A program made the translations under genes and the position numbers. The notes beneath the pieces are model-generated. The model had not been told where the DNA came from, ran no database searches, and saw only the letters and a program-made list of their open reading frames with translations. This document shows, piece after piece, positions 8,856 through 16,742 of a stretch of 45,990 nt of DNA; positions within the stretch are counted from its first letter, which is position 1; each line of letters begins with the position of its first letter. This DNA is from JACQFZ01 sp045810625 (GTDB taxonomy: Bacteria; Pseudomonadota; Gammaproteobacteria; Acidiferrobacterales; Sulfurifustaceae), in NCBI GenBank assembly GCA_045810625.1, contig JBJMVQ010000021.1:1-45990 (forward strand). The letters are read 5' to 3'.

Positions 8856-11032
8856 AAGCTGCACGTGCTCGCCGCCGCGTTGACGTGAATCGGCGTGGAT
8901 TTGGACGGTACTACCGTGCCGTCGGACGCGGTCTTACTGATGAACAGCATATAGTTGCCGGCCGGCGCCACTGCCGGGTTGCTCGGTATGCGCACCTGGA
9001 TCGCGCCACTCGCGCGGCTCACGATCGACAGCTTCACCGCGCGCTGGTCGGCGTCCACGAGATGCGTCGTGTCGGTGTAGCGCATGAGCAGTACCGAGTT
9101 GATCGCGGCGGCGTCCGGCGTCGGCACGGTGTACAACTGGCCGTAGTCGACCCCGACCGGCGTCGACGTCGTATTGGCAATCACCGGCCGGTCGCCGCGG
9201 AACACGTACGGCGGGCTGTAGATCTCGAACGACGGATCGCGTCCATCCTCGGGCGCGAAGCCGAGGCCGGACAGATCGATGTTCGACAGGTACGCGGTCG
9301 AGATCGGCGCGTGTCCGCCGACGAGCACGCGGCCGTCGGGCATGAGCACGGCGGTGTTGTGGTACGTGCGCGCCTGCGTCGCCGTGGCCATGAGCTTCCA
9401 CGTCTGCGTCGCCGGATCGAAGCGCTCCGCCTGGCGCAGCGGCCGCTCGAAGCCAGGCAGGACCACGCCGTCGCGGTCGCCGCCGGAGAACGTCATCACC
9501 GAGCCGTCCGGCAGCAGCAGCCCGGTCCCGTACCAGCGCGGGCTGTTCAGGCGGCCGGTCATGACGGATGAATAGCTCGGCGTGCCGCTGCTCACGTCGA
9601 CCGTGTCGATGCGGCTCGAATCGGTCGCGAAATAGAGCCCGGGATTGGTTGCGGCGAAACCGGTGAGCACGCCGCCCGCAGTGAGAAACTGCGCCTTGGT
9701 GTAGCGGCCGCTGCTATCCGGCTCGAGCGGCAGCATGACCGAGAACGTCGAGCCGCGCATGCCGGAGCCGAGCGTCTTCTCGATCACCTGCGGGTCGACG
9801 GCGAAGCCGAGGATGCCGCCGAGCGTATTCGCGAGCGCCTCGGGGCTCGGCGAGAGCACGCCGACGAGCGTCATGAGCAGGCTCTGGACGAGATTCGGAT
9901 TCGTCGGGTTGAGCGCCGCACTCAACTGCTGCAGACCGAGTTGGTTGAGCTGCAGCGGGAATCCGGCGTACGCCACGTCCGACCACGTGCGGGTCCCTGG
10001 GTCGTACGTGCCGACGATATTCCACAACGCTTGGTCGTACGCCTCGCCGAACGGATTGAACGCCTGACCGCCGGCGTTGTAGTACACGTGCCCGTTCGGC
10101 AGCAGGTGCAGCCGCGGGAACAGCGGCAGCGTCCGCTGCGCCAGGCCGCCGTTGTCGCTCCACGTCGCGCATGCCGCACGGTACGTCTCCGTCTGCACGA
10201 CGTTGCGCCCGGACTGCAGCGGCGCCTGCGGGTAGATCGGCTTGACCAGTTTGGTCACGCCGCTCGCGACGAATATGTCGCTGTTCGGGAGCGTCACGAC
10301 CGTCGGGTACCAGCGGCCGAAGTTCATGCTGCCGGTCTGGGTCCAGCGGTTTGTCGCCGGATCGAAGATGCGCGCGTTGCGCAATCCTTCGAGCTCGGCG
10401 AGGCCAAGCGGGAAGCCATCGATGCCCGGCTCGCTGTAGTAGTCGGTGCCGCCGACCGCGAGGATGCGGCCGTCGGCGAGCTGCGCGACGTCCGCGCAGA
10501 AGAGCGCGCCGTCGGCGCCGTCGGTGCCGGTGTTGATCCCGCCCGGGATGATCGGCGTGGGCGTGCTGCCGTTCGGGTTTGCGCCGCCGTCGACCGGCGT
10601 CGGCTTGAGCCATGCCGGCGTGCCGTCGGCGCCGAAGGAAAGCACGCGCGTCTGGTCGTTCACCGCGACCTGACCGAACTCAACGAGCAGCGACAGCTCG
10701 ATGTTCTCCGTGCCTTCGAGCGCGTTGAAATACAGGAAGCGACCGTCGGCGAGGGCGATCAGCGTTCCCGCCGCCGGTTTGCAGATCTGGTCGCCGGCGG
10801 CATCGGGAATGCATTTCGCGGTCGTTATCGTGTTGCCGATGGTCGGTTCGGTGAACGGCGCGCTGAACGCGCCTATACACGATGGCGCCGTGGTGTTGCA
10901 GGTATTGTTAGAGCCGCCGAGCAGAGGGTCGAGCAGGCCGCCGAGCGAACCGGCTTGGCTCATCGGCGCGACGCCGAGAGCGAATGCCAGTGCCGGCGTG
11001 CAAATCGCGAGTACGATGCGCTTCGACGCCAT
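8852..11032 (-). CDS. Predicted secreted copper-radical oxidase (galactose/glyoxal oxidase-like)
   Basis: 726-residue protein with a signal peptide (residues 1 to about 27, ending MSQA/GS), a Kelch-type beta-propeller and a C-terminal galactose-oxidase-like beta-sandwich (DUF1929) from about residue 600. All five residues that form the copper/Cys-Tyr cofactor in this family have candidates: Cys179 in LFCADV, Tyr242 in GRWYPT, Tyr557-His558 in ARTYHN, and His657 in TTHLVDADQR. The Cys-to-Tyr spacing of 63 is close to that of glyoxal oxidase. Such enzymes oxidise primary alcohols or aldehydes with O2 and release H2O2. The start is strongly supported by AAGGAGG 7 bases before the ATG. It is the first gene of a two-gene unit with the downstream partner. 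Family assignment is firm; the substrate is unknown. Confidence 0.85.
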   Translation of the reverse strand: MASKRIVLAICTPALAFALGVAPMSQAGSLGGLLDPLLGGSNNTCNTTAPSCIGAFSAPFTEPTIGNTITTAKCIPDAAGDQICKPAAGTLIALADGRFLYFNALEGTENIELSLLVEFGQVAVNDQTRVLSFGADGTPAWLKPTPVDGGANPNGSTPTPIIPGGINTGTDGADGALFCADVAQLADGRILAVGGTDYYSEPGIDGFPLGLAELEGLRNARIFDPATNRWTQTGSMNFGRWYPTVVTLPNSDIFVASGVTKLVKPIYPQAPLQSGRNVVQTETYRAACATWSDNGGLAQRTLPLFPRLHLLPNGHVYYNAGGQAFNPFGEAYDQALWNIVGTYDPGTRTWSDVAYAGFPLQLNQLGLQQLSAALNPTNPNLVQSLLMTLVGVLSPSPEALANTLGGILGFAVDPQVIEKTLGSGMRGSTFSVMLPLEPDSSGRYTKAQFLTAGGVLTGFAATNPGLYFATDSSRIDTVDVSSGTPSYSSVMTGRLNSPRWYGTGLLLPDGSVMTFSGGDRDGVVLPGFERPLRQAERFDPATQTWKLMATATQARTYHNTAVLMPDGRVLVGGHAPISTAYLSNIDLSGLGFAPEDGRDPSFEIYSPPYVFRGDRPVIANTTSTPVGVDYGQLYTVPTPDAAAINSVLLMRYTDTTHLVDADQRAVKLSIVSRASGAIQVRIPSNPAVAPAGNYMLFISKTASDGTVVPSKSTPIHVNAAASTCSL

Positions 11033-11231
11033 GACATCCTCCTTGATCTTCGTTGATTTTTTTCACCGGCCGAATCCGCGTGGCCGGCTCAACTCATGCT
11101 AGCGCGCACGCCAACGCCGCTCCACCTATCCGAACGAAGGGGCGTATGCCACTACTCGGGCAGCGGATATTGAATTTCGGAGAATATTCAGCGGCTTGGA
11201 GGCGAGCGCGGTGCTGGCCGCCGAAGATGTC

Positions 11232-11273
11232 CGGATGTACGACGCGTTTTTTAAGTAACGCGTCGTACATCCG
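11232..11273. repeat. Perfect 17-base inverted repeat next to the aldolase stop
   Basis: CGGATGTACGACGCGTT (11232-11248) is the exact reverse complement of 11257-11273, with an 8-base loop TTTTAAGT. It begins 10 bases beyond the aldolase stop codon (11284-11286) on the minus strand. A T/A run lies in the loop and none follows the stem on either strand, so it is not a standard intrinsic terminator, though it could still act as a 3' mRNA-stabilising hairpin. It lies just inside the edge of the repeat-bounded block. Confidence 0.85.
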
Positions 11274-11283
11274 TACTAACTAC

Positions 11284-12309
11284 CTACGCCGCTTCGCGCT
11301 CCATCTGCGGCTGATACGAGCCGGTGGCGGCCAGCGCGTTCAGGCGCGCGCGGCGCTGCTGCTGCTTCTGCGCCGCGGCGACGTTCGCCGCACTGCCTTT
11401 CCAGATGTCCATCACCGACTGGTGCAGCGCGCGCGAGTACGAGAACGTGAGCGGCCACGGCAGGTTCGAATGGCGCCCGTTCATCGCGCTCAGGTGCGCG
11501 GTCGCTTCCTCGTCGCTCTGGCCGCCGGAGAGGAACACCACGCCCGGGAGCGCCGCGGGAACCGAGTTCAGCAGGCAGCGCACGGTCGCGTCGGCGACCT
11601 CGTTGACGCCGGCGCGCGATTTCGCCGCTTTACCGGAGATCACCATGCTCGCCTTGAGGATCGTGCCTTCGAACGCGACGCGCTGCTCGGCGAGATGGCG
11701 GAACAGCGTGCGCAGCGTGGCGAGCGTCGCGTCGTACGACTGCTCGAGCGAATGGTCGCCGTCGATCAGCACTTCCGGCTCGACGATGGGGACGATGCTC
11801 GCTTCCTGGCAGAGCGCCGAGTAGCGTCCGAGCGCGTGCGCGTTCGCTTCGAGGTTACCGACCGTCGGCGTCCCGGGCCCGATCGTGATCACCGCGCGCC
11901 ATTTGGCGAAGCGCGCGCCCATGGCGTAGTACTCTTTCAGACGCTCGCGTAATCCGTCGAGCCCCTCGGTCACTTTCTCGTTCGGGAAACCGGCGTGGTC
12001 TTTGGCCCCCGCGTCCACCTTGATGCCGGGAAGGATGCCGATTTTCTGCAGGTACTGCGGAAACGGTACGCCGTCTTTCGTTTTCTGGCGCGCGGTTTCG
12101 TCGTACAGGATCGCGCCGCTGATGTATTTGTTGAGGTCCGGCGTGGTGAGAATCAGTTCGCGATACGCGCGGCGGTTCTCTTCGGTGTTCTCGATGTTGC
12201 ACTGCTTGAAGCGCTTCGCGATGGTGGGTCCGCTCTCATCCATGGCGATGAGGCCCTTGCCTTTCGATACCATCGCTTTCGCGATCGCGTTAAGCTCGGT
12301 CGTGTTCAT
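11284..12309 (-). CDS. Fructose-bisphosphate aldolase, class I
   Basis: 341-residue Schiff-base aldolase of glycolysis and gluconeogenesis, reversibly splitting fructose 1,6-bisphosphate into dihydroxyacetone phosphate and glyceraldehyde 3-phosphate in the cytoplasm. Visible active-site positions are Asp24 (IAMDES), Lys136 (FAKWRAV), Glu177/Glu179 (VEPEV) and the Schiff-base Lys219 in TILKASM. Length and motifs match the animal-type class I family, also found in many proteobacteria. The tail ends SYQPQMEREAA without the C-terminal Tyr of animal enzymes. GGAGG lies about 12 bases before the ATG. The last 24 codons plus stop (copy B, 11284-11359) are duplicated at 7664-7739, so the present 3' end may not be the ancestral one. 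It diverges from the class II aldolase gene at 12541. Confidence 0.95.
   Translation of the reverse strand: MNTTELNAIAKAMVSKGKGLIAMDESGPTIAKRFKQCNIENTEENRRAYRELILTTPDLNKYISGAILYDETARQKTKDGVPFPQYLQKIGILPGIKVDAGAKDHAGFPNEKVTEGLDGLRERLKEYYAMGARFAKWRAVITIGPGTPTVGNLEANAHALGRYSALCQEASIVPIVEPEVLIDGDHSLEQSYDATLATLRTLFRHLAEQRVAFEGTILKASMVISGKAAKSRAGVNEVADATVRCLLNSVPAALPGVVFLSGGQSDEEATAHLSAMNGRHSNLPWPLTFSYSRALHQSVMDIWKGSAANVAAAQKQQQRRARLNALAATGSYQPQMEREAA
11288..11359 (-). repeat. Aldolase 3'-end direct repeat (copy B, inside the gene)
   Basis: Second copy of the 72-base repeat, forming the functional end of the aldolase gene. Relative to copy A it differs by GAG/GAA, GGC/GGA, CTG/TTG and CGC/CGT codons only, all silent. 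Distance between the copies, start to start, is 3620 bases; the block between them holds the copper-radical oxidase and its partner. Confidence 0.9.
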
Positions 12310-12540
12310 AACTCACAAATCCTCCGGGAGGTCGTCGGCTTTTCCGTAGAATGGAAGGCGCGAGATTCTATACCGCCGCCGGATGACCTGCCATGGGCGA
12401 CGCAGGCGAGCGGATCGGAAAGTCCCGGCCGTGGCGAAGGATATCGGTGATACGGTTCTATACCGCAAAACCAACGCCTGTTGTCCGACCCAGTTCCCGG
12501 TGCTAAGTTGCGGGAACCAAGCTTTATTAGGAGACCCGCC

Positions 12541-13314
12541 ATGAATGCCGTCGTTGCCCCCAAGCCCACGCACCTGCCGAAAGACATGACCGACGCCGAG
12601 TGGGAAGCGCGTGTGAATCTCGCCGCGTGCTACCGACTGGTCGCTCGCAACGGCTGGGATGACCTGATCTACACCCATATCTCGGCGGCGGTTCCCGGGC
12701 CAAAGAAACATTTTTTGATCAACCCCTACGGGATGCTCTTCCGCGAGATCACCGCGTCGTCGCTCGTGAAGGTGGATCTCGACGGCAACATCGTGAGCGA
12801 AACGCCGTATCGGATTAACCCGGCCGGCTTCACGATTCACAGCGCGATCCACGCCGCGCGCGAAGACGTGAAGTGCGTGCTGCACCTGCACACGAACGCG
12901 GGCACGGCGGTGTCGGCGCAGAAGCAGGGGTTGCTCCCGATCAGCCAGACGGCGCTCATCGTCTACAGCGACGTCGCTTATCACGACTACGAAGGTATCG
13001 CGCTCGATCTCGACGAGCGCGAACGGCTCGTGGCGCATCTCGGGCAGAAGAATTTGATGATTCTGCACAACCACGGCACGTTGACGTGCGGGCACACGGT
13101 GCCGGCGGCGTACGTGCGCATGTTCTTCCTCGAGCGCGCGTGTCAGATGCAGATTGCGGCGCAAGCGGGCGGCGCCGAGCTGAACCTGTTGCCAAAGTCG
13201 CTTTGCGATCGGGTGCACCAGCAAGTGACGATGAACCCGCTGCGCATGGGTGAGCTCGACTGGCCGCCGTTGCTGCGCCTGCTCGATAAAGAAGATCCGT
13301 CGTATCGCACGTGA
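12541..13314 (+). CDS. Class II aldolase/adducin family protein
   Basis: 257-residue cytoplasmic protein of the class II aldolase/adducin (AraD/FucA-like) family, which use a divalent metal for aldol cleavage or epimerisation of sugar phosphates or related compounds. Metal-ligand motifs are present: His115 and His117 in VLHLHTNAG and His176/His178 in ILHNHGT. N-terminal SAAVPG and NPYGMLF regions match the phosphate-binding part of the fold. An ATG with TAGGAGA upstream at 12541 is chosen over the in-frame TTG at 12481. It forms a pair with the GST-like gene, whose ATG is 9 bases after this stop. The substrate cannot be told from sequence; adducin-like members often have no known activity. 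Confidence 0.88.
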   Translation: MNAVVAPKPTHLPKDMTDAEWEARVNLAACYRLVARNGWDDLIYTHISAAVPGPKKHFLINPYGMLFREITASSLVKVDLDGNIVSETPYRINPAGFTIHSAIHAAREDVKCVLHLHTNAGTAVSAQKQGLLPISQTALIVYSDVAYHDYEGIALDLDERERLVAHLGQKNLMILHNHGTLTCGHTVPAAYVRMFFLERACQMQIAAQAGGAELNLLPKSLCDRVHQQVTMNPLRMGELDWPPLLRLLDKEDPSYRT

Positions 13315-13323
13315 GGAACCGGC

Positions 13324-13980
13324 ATGCTCATACTCTGTGGTTTTCCGATCAGCAATTATTACAACAAGGTTAAACTCGCCCTGCTCGAAAAGGGCGTGCC
13401 GTTCCAGGAAGAACGGCGTATGACGGGTAAGGAAGCCATAGAGGGCGGGAGCCCGATCGGCAAAGTGCCGTTCTTGCGGACGCCGCAGGGCGTGCTTTGC
13501 GAGTCGCAGGCGATCGTCGACTACATCGAGGAGGCGTATCCGCAGGTTCCGCTCTATCCGCGCGACGTGTACGAGCGGGCGAAGTGTCGCGAAGCGATTC
13601 ACTTCATCGAGCTGTACTTGGAGCTGCCGGCACGCCGGTTGTATGACGAATGTTTCTTCGGCGGCACCGTCTCCGATGAAGTGAAGCGCTCGGCACGCGC
13701 GGAGCTCGACAAGGGCGTGAAGGCACTGGCGCACGCGGTGAAGTTTGGCCCGTTCCTCACCGGCGCGCAGTTCACGTATGCCGATTGCGCGGCGTTCGCT
13801 CATCTGCCGCTGGTGTCGCAGGCGACGAAGCGAATCTACGGCGAGGATTTTCTGGAGCGCGTTCCCGGGGTAGCACCGTACTTGGAACAGATACGCGCCC
13901 GCCCGCATGCGAAGAAGGCGAACGAGGATCGCAAAGCGGACATCGAGCGGTCGGTCGCGGCGCGCAAAAAAAGCGCGTAA
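13324..13980 (+). CDS. Glutathione S-transferase family protein
   Basis: 218-residue protein with a thioredoxin-fold N-domain (GFPISNYYNKVKLALLEKG at the start, GKVPFL cis-proline segment, ESQAIVDYIEE glutathione-binding loop at about 60-70) and an all-helical C-domain with the FTYADCAAFAHLP N-capping region. Such proteins conjugate or reduce substrates with glutathione or act as isomerases. The residue usually catalytic in the N-terminal loop is here within ISNYYN, so Ser or Tyr chemistry is possible. Co-transcribed with the class II aldolase gene, which hints at a shared catabolic or detoxifying role (inference). It ends at a strong hairpin. Confidence 0.88.
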   Translation: MLILCGFPISNYYNKVKLALLEKGVPFQEERRMTGKEAIEGGSPIGKVPFLRTPQGVLCESQAIVDYIEEAYPQVPLYPRDVYERAKCREAIHFIELYLELPARRLYDECFFGGTVSDEVKRSARAELDKGVKALAHAVKFGPFLTGAQFTYADCAAFAHLPLVSQATKRIYGEDFLERVPGVAPYLEQIRARPHAKKANEDRKADIERSVAARKKSA

Positions 13981-13990
13981 ACCTTGAACC

Positions 13991-14022
13991 GAGACCGGCT
14001 CGCGCCGGTCTCGCTACTTCTT
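13991..14022 (+). terminator. Hairpin terminator between converging genes
   Basis: GAGACCGGC (13991-13999) and GCCGGTCTC (14004-14012) form a perfect 9-base stem with a 4-base loop, followed by a T-rich stretch GCTACTTCTTTT. It can serve the GST gene and possibly also the converging SDR gene. Confidence 0.7.
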
Positions 14023-14037
14023 TTCGTCAGGGATCCT

Positions 14038-14802
14038 CTAAGCGATCGTCACACCGCCGTCGGCGACGATCGTCTGACCGGTAATGAATGCGCCGGCGGG
14101 GCCGGCGAGCATCACCGCGATGCCGGCGATGTCTTCGGGGTCGCCGATGCGTCCGAGCGGCGTCGCCGCTTCCCGCTGTGCACGCAGGTCCGGGTTTTCC
14201 CACAACGCTTTGGCGAAATCGGTCTTGATCAGGCCGGGCGCGATGCAATTCACGCGCACGTTCGATTTGCCGAACTCGAGCGCAAGGTTGCGCACGAGTT
14301 GCAAGTCCGCGGCTTTGGACAGCGCGTAGACGCCGAGCATCGGTGTGCCGCGCAGACCGGCGATCGAGCTCACGATAATGATCACGCCGTCCTTGCGCGC
14401 CATCATCTCCGGCGCGACCAGCTTGGAGAGCCAGAGATTGCTCAGGATGTTATTGCGCATCGTCTTGTCGAAGATCTCGTCCGGCAGATTCATCATCGAG
14501 CCGAAGAACGGGTTCGACGCGGCGTTGCAGACGAGGATGTCGATCTTGCCCCAGGCGTCGCGGGTCTTCTGCACCAGCGCTTGCAGCTCCGGGAATTTCG
14601 AGATGCTTGCCGGAATCGCCATCGCCTGACCGCCTTCGTTCCGGATCGCCTGCGCCACCGCTTCGCAATCCTCCGCCGTGCGGCTCGAGATCACGACTTT
14701 CGCGCCGGCCTGTGCCATGTGCTCGGCGATCGAACGGCCGATGCCGCGCGTCGATCCGGTGATGACGGCGACTTTGCCCGTCAGGTCGAAAAGATTTTTC
14801 AT
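14038..14802 (-). CDS. Short-chain dehydrogenase/reductase (SDR)
   Basis: 254-residue classical SDR oxidoreductase, NAD(P)-dependent. The cofactor motif TGSTRGIG is at residues 15-22, the structural Asn in CNAAS at 92-96, the catalytic Ser at 145/146 (VSSIAG), and Tyr159/Lys163 in YALSK. The arginine in TGSTRGIG together with R41 (SSRT) favours NADP(H). The C-terminus ITGQTIVADGG is typical of FabG-like members. The start is supported by GAGGAG upstream of the ATG. Likely a 3-oxoacyl or hydroxy-steroid/alcohol reductase; the substrate is not determined. Confidence 0.9.
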   Translation of the reverse strand: MKNLFDLTGKVAVITGSTRGIGRSIAEHMAQAGAKVVISSRTAEDCEAVAQAIRNEGGQAMAIPASISKFPELQALVQKTRDAWGKIDILVCNAASNPFFGSMMNLPDEIFDKTMRNNILSNLWLSKLVAPEMMARKDGVIIIVSSIAGLRGTPMLGVYALSKAADLQLVRNLALEFGKSNVRVNCIAPGLIKTDFAKALWENPDLRAQREAATPLGRIGDPEDIAGIAVMLAGPAGAFITGQTIVADGGVTIA

Positions 14803-14885
14803 TGCCGGAAAGCTCCTCTCTTATTAGTCAACGGACCGTAATGCTAAAACAGCTCGCCGCGCGCTGCCCAGCCGCGGCGGCCGAT

Positions 14886-15332
14886 TTATTTGGTCCGCTC
14901 CGGCTTCGCGCGATAACGCCGCAGCTCCTCCTCGAGCCATCGTCGGCTCGGGATCGCTGGCGCGGCGCCGCATTGCACTCGATAAGCTTCGCCGCTCGTG
15001 CTGCTTGCGCTACCCGCGCGGACGATGAAGTCCTCGGTCGTCGTGATCCATTGCTTTTTCAGCAGGTACTCGTACTTTCGTTCGAGGTGTTTGCGCGCCG
15101 CGTGGGCGTCATACCAGGTGCCGTTGCGCGCGAACCGGCAATCGGAACGGTCGAGAGTGTCGAGGAGATAAGCGATTTCGGCGCGGGTACTGGCCGATGG
15201 TTCCGTTGCCGCTGTCGCTCCGAGCTGCAGCGCGAGCAGCGTACCGGCGGCAAACCGAATCGTGGCGCGGATCGCCGCCGGGCTTCGTCGCGTGCGCGCT
15301 AACGCCGCTGCGCGTACGTGTGGATGCCGCAC
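14886..15332 (-). CDS. DUF5329-like exported protein
   Basis: About 148 residues. A likely signal peptide (FAAGTLLALQLGATAA core) precedes a domain with AEIAYLLDTLDRSDCRFARN, then HLERKYEYL, TTEDFI and SGEAYRVQCG, the pattern I recognise as DUF5329. Two cysteines, one in SDCRF and one in YRVQCG, could form a disulfide in the periplasm. The start is uncertain: the only reasonable in-frame start close to the domain is GTG 15332, which overlaps the end of cysH by 34 bases and gives a long basic n-region. It lies in the cysC-cysH operon, but no functional link is evident. Confidence 0.65.
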   Translation of the reverse strand: MRHPHVRAAALARTRRSPAAIRATIRFAAGTLLALQLGATAATEPSASTRAEIAYLLDTLDRSDCRFARNGTWYDAHAARKHLERKYEYLLKKQWITTTEDFIVRAGSASSTSGEAYRVQCGAAPAIPSRRWLEEELRRYRAKPERTK

Positions 15333-16009
15333 TCGGTCTTGCCGCGGCCCGCCCAGCGCCCGGCGCGTTCGTTCTCGTGCTCGGCGACCGGCTGCGTGCA
15401 CGGCCAGCAACCGATGCTTTTGTAGCCGCGGTCGAGGAGGTCGTTGTAGGGAACGCCTTTATTGAGCACGTACGTCCAGACGTCGTTGCGCGTCCAGTTG
15501 GCGAAGGGGTGGACCTTCACGTAGGGCCGGCCGTCGTCGTGGTCGTAGCGTTCGAGGACGGCGGTATTCGCCCGCACCGTGCTCTGGTCCCGGCGTAGCC
15601 CCGCGATCCAGGCGTCGAGGCCGGAGATCGCACGCCGATTCGGCTCGACTTTGCGAATCGCGCAGCACTGGTCGGGGTTCGTCTCGTACAGGTTCACGCC
15701 GTGCCGCTGTTCCTGTTCTTCCACCGTCAGAAGCGGTTTGACGACCGTGAGGTTCAGGCGATAGCGCGCGATCAGCAGATCCTTGAGCGCGAGCGTCTCG
15801 GGAAAGAGGTAATCGGTGTCGATTGTGTACACCGGCACGTCGGGCTTGATCCGCACCGCCATGTCGATGAGCGCGCAGCCTTCGAGACCGAATGCGGTGG
15901 ATATCGCCGCATTCGGGTAAGTTTCGAAGACGAAACGCAAGATTTCTTGTGGCGTCGCTGATTCCAGCTCCGCGTTCTTGCGTTTCAGGGTATCAGGCTC
16001 GTATAGCAT
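15299..16009 (-). CDS. cysH: Assimilatory adenylylsulfate (APS) reductase
   Basis: 236-residue cytoplasmic enzyme reducing activated sulfate to sulfite and AMP with thioredoxin as donor. The four cysteines of the APS-type [4Fe-4S] cluster are present: Cys115-Cys116 in DQCCAIRKVEP and Cys201/Cys204 in IGCWPCTQPV. The catalytic Cys227 is in TECGIH near the C-terminus. These identify an APS reductase and not the cluster-free PAPS reductase of enterobacteria. ATG 16009 is preferred over the in-frame TTG 16030; it lies inside the end of cysC with a 17-base overlap and GAGGG upstream, implying coupling. Sulfite formed here would feed cysteine synthesis. Confidence 0.92.
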   Translation of the reverse strand: MLYEPDTLKRKNAELESATPQEILRFVFETYPNAAISTAFGLEGCALIDMAVRIKPDVPVYTIDTDYLFPETLALKDLLIARYRLNLTVVKPLLTVEEQEQRHGVNLYETNPDQCCAIRKVEPNRRAISGLDAWIAGLRRDQSTVRANTAVLERYDHDDGRPYVKVHPFANWTRNDVWTYVLNKGVPYNDLLDRGYKSIGCWPCTQPVAEHENERAGRWAGRGKTECGIHTYAQRR

Positions 16010-16568
16010 GGCCCTCGCGCACGAATCCAAGCTCGACGAGCTTGGCGATGATCTTATTCACGCTTTGATCGACGGACTCCGCTGACGAATCGACGACGAC
16101 GTCGGGGTTGAGCGGCGCTTCGTACGGATCGGATACGCCGGTGAAATTCTTGATTTCGCCCGCCAGCGCCTTTTTGTAGAGCCCCTTCACGTCGCGTTTC
16201 GCGAGCACTTCGATCGGGCAGTGTACGTAAACTTCGACAAAACCGGCTCCCGCTTTCTCGATCGATGCGCGTACTTCGTCCCGCACATCGCGATACGGCG
16301 AGATCGCAGCGCTGATAGCGACGACACCGTGCTTGGAAAGCGTCTTGGCAACCCAGCCGATCCGGCGGATGTTGATATCCCGATCTTCCTTGGAAAACCC
16401 AAGGCCTTTCGAGAGATGGGTCCGCACCTCATCGCCGTCGAGTACCTCGACGGGGTACCCGTATCGCGTGAGGAGCGCCGCGATGGGTTCCGAGAGAGTC
16501 GACTTGCCGGCACCGGAAAGGCCGGTAAACCAGAGGGTGAAGCCTTTTTTCATTTCGCTATGTGCCAC
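15993..16568 (-). CDS. cysC: Adenylylsulfate kinase
   Basis: 191-residue APS kinase that phosphorylates APS to PAPS with ATP. The P-loop GLSGAGKST is at residues 16-24, DGDEVR at about 44-49, and the conserved AISPYR segment follows. It is full length and not fused to CysN. The start is GTG with GGAGG 9 bases upstream; an ATG 15 bases further in is an alternative. It is the first gene of the minus-strand operon with cysH. Because the partner reductase is of the APS type, PAPS is not needed for reduction, so this kinase may supply sulfotransferases or buffer APS (inference). Confidence 0.93.
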   Translation of the reverse strand: MAHSEMKKGFTLWFTGLSGAGKSTLSEPIAALLTRYGYPVEVLDGDEVRTHLSKGLGFSKEDRDINIRRIGWVAKTLSKHGVVAISAAISPYRDVRDEVRASIEKAGAGFVEVYVHCPIEVLAKRDVKGLYKKALAGEIKNFTGVSDPYEAPLNPDVVVDSSAESVDQSVNKIIAKLVELGFVREGHAIRA

Positions 16569-16592
16569 CTAAGTGGTCCTCCGAAGGCGCGC

Positions 16593-16621
16593 AGATTGCT
16601 GGCCGGCGCGCCGGTTGTCAA
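16593..16621 (-). promoter_or_regulatory. Predicted promoter of the cysC-cysH operon
   Basis: On the minus strand TTGACA (complement of 16616-16621) is followed by a 17-base spacer and CAATCT (complement of 16593-16598). The -35 is perfect, the -10 weak. The spacer includes a GC-rich dyad, CCGGCGCGCCGG. The predicted start of transcription is near 16586, about 18 bases before the GTG of cysC. Confidence 0.45.
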
Positions 16622-16742
16622 GAAAACAAGGGTTATTACCATATGACTGTTTGCCGTTGACGCTTGCTGCGCCAAAATCCGGCACTTCGAGAATACCGTG
16701 CCTGCGGTTAAGATGCGCGACCCGGGTGACCGAGAACAGACT

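Noticed and set aside
7782..11032. The oxidase block as an insertion sequence or prophage
   Set aside because: No transposase, integrase, terminal inverted repeats or phage genes are present between the two aldolase-tail copies.
12366..12466. Repeated TTCTATACCGC 90 bases apart in the fba/class II aldolase gap
   Set aside because: Only 11 bases, no dyad or promoter spacing on either strand; likely coincidence.
12313..13908. Minus-strand frame of 531 codons
   Set aside because: Antisense shadow of the class II aldolase and GST genes, which have intact family motifs.
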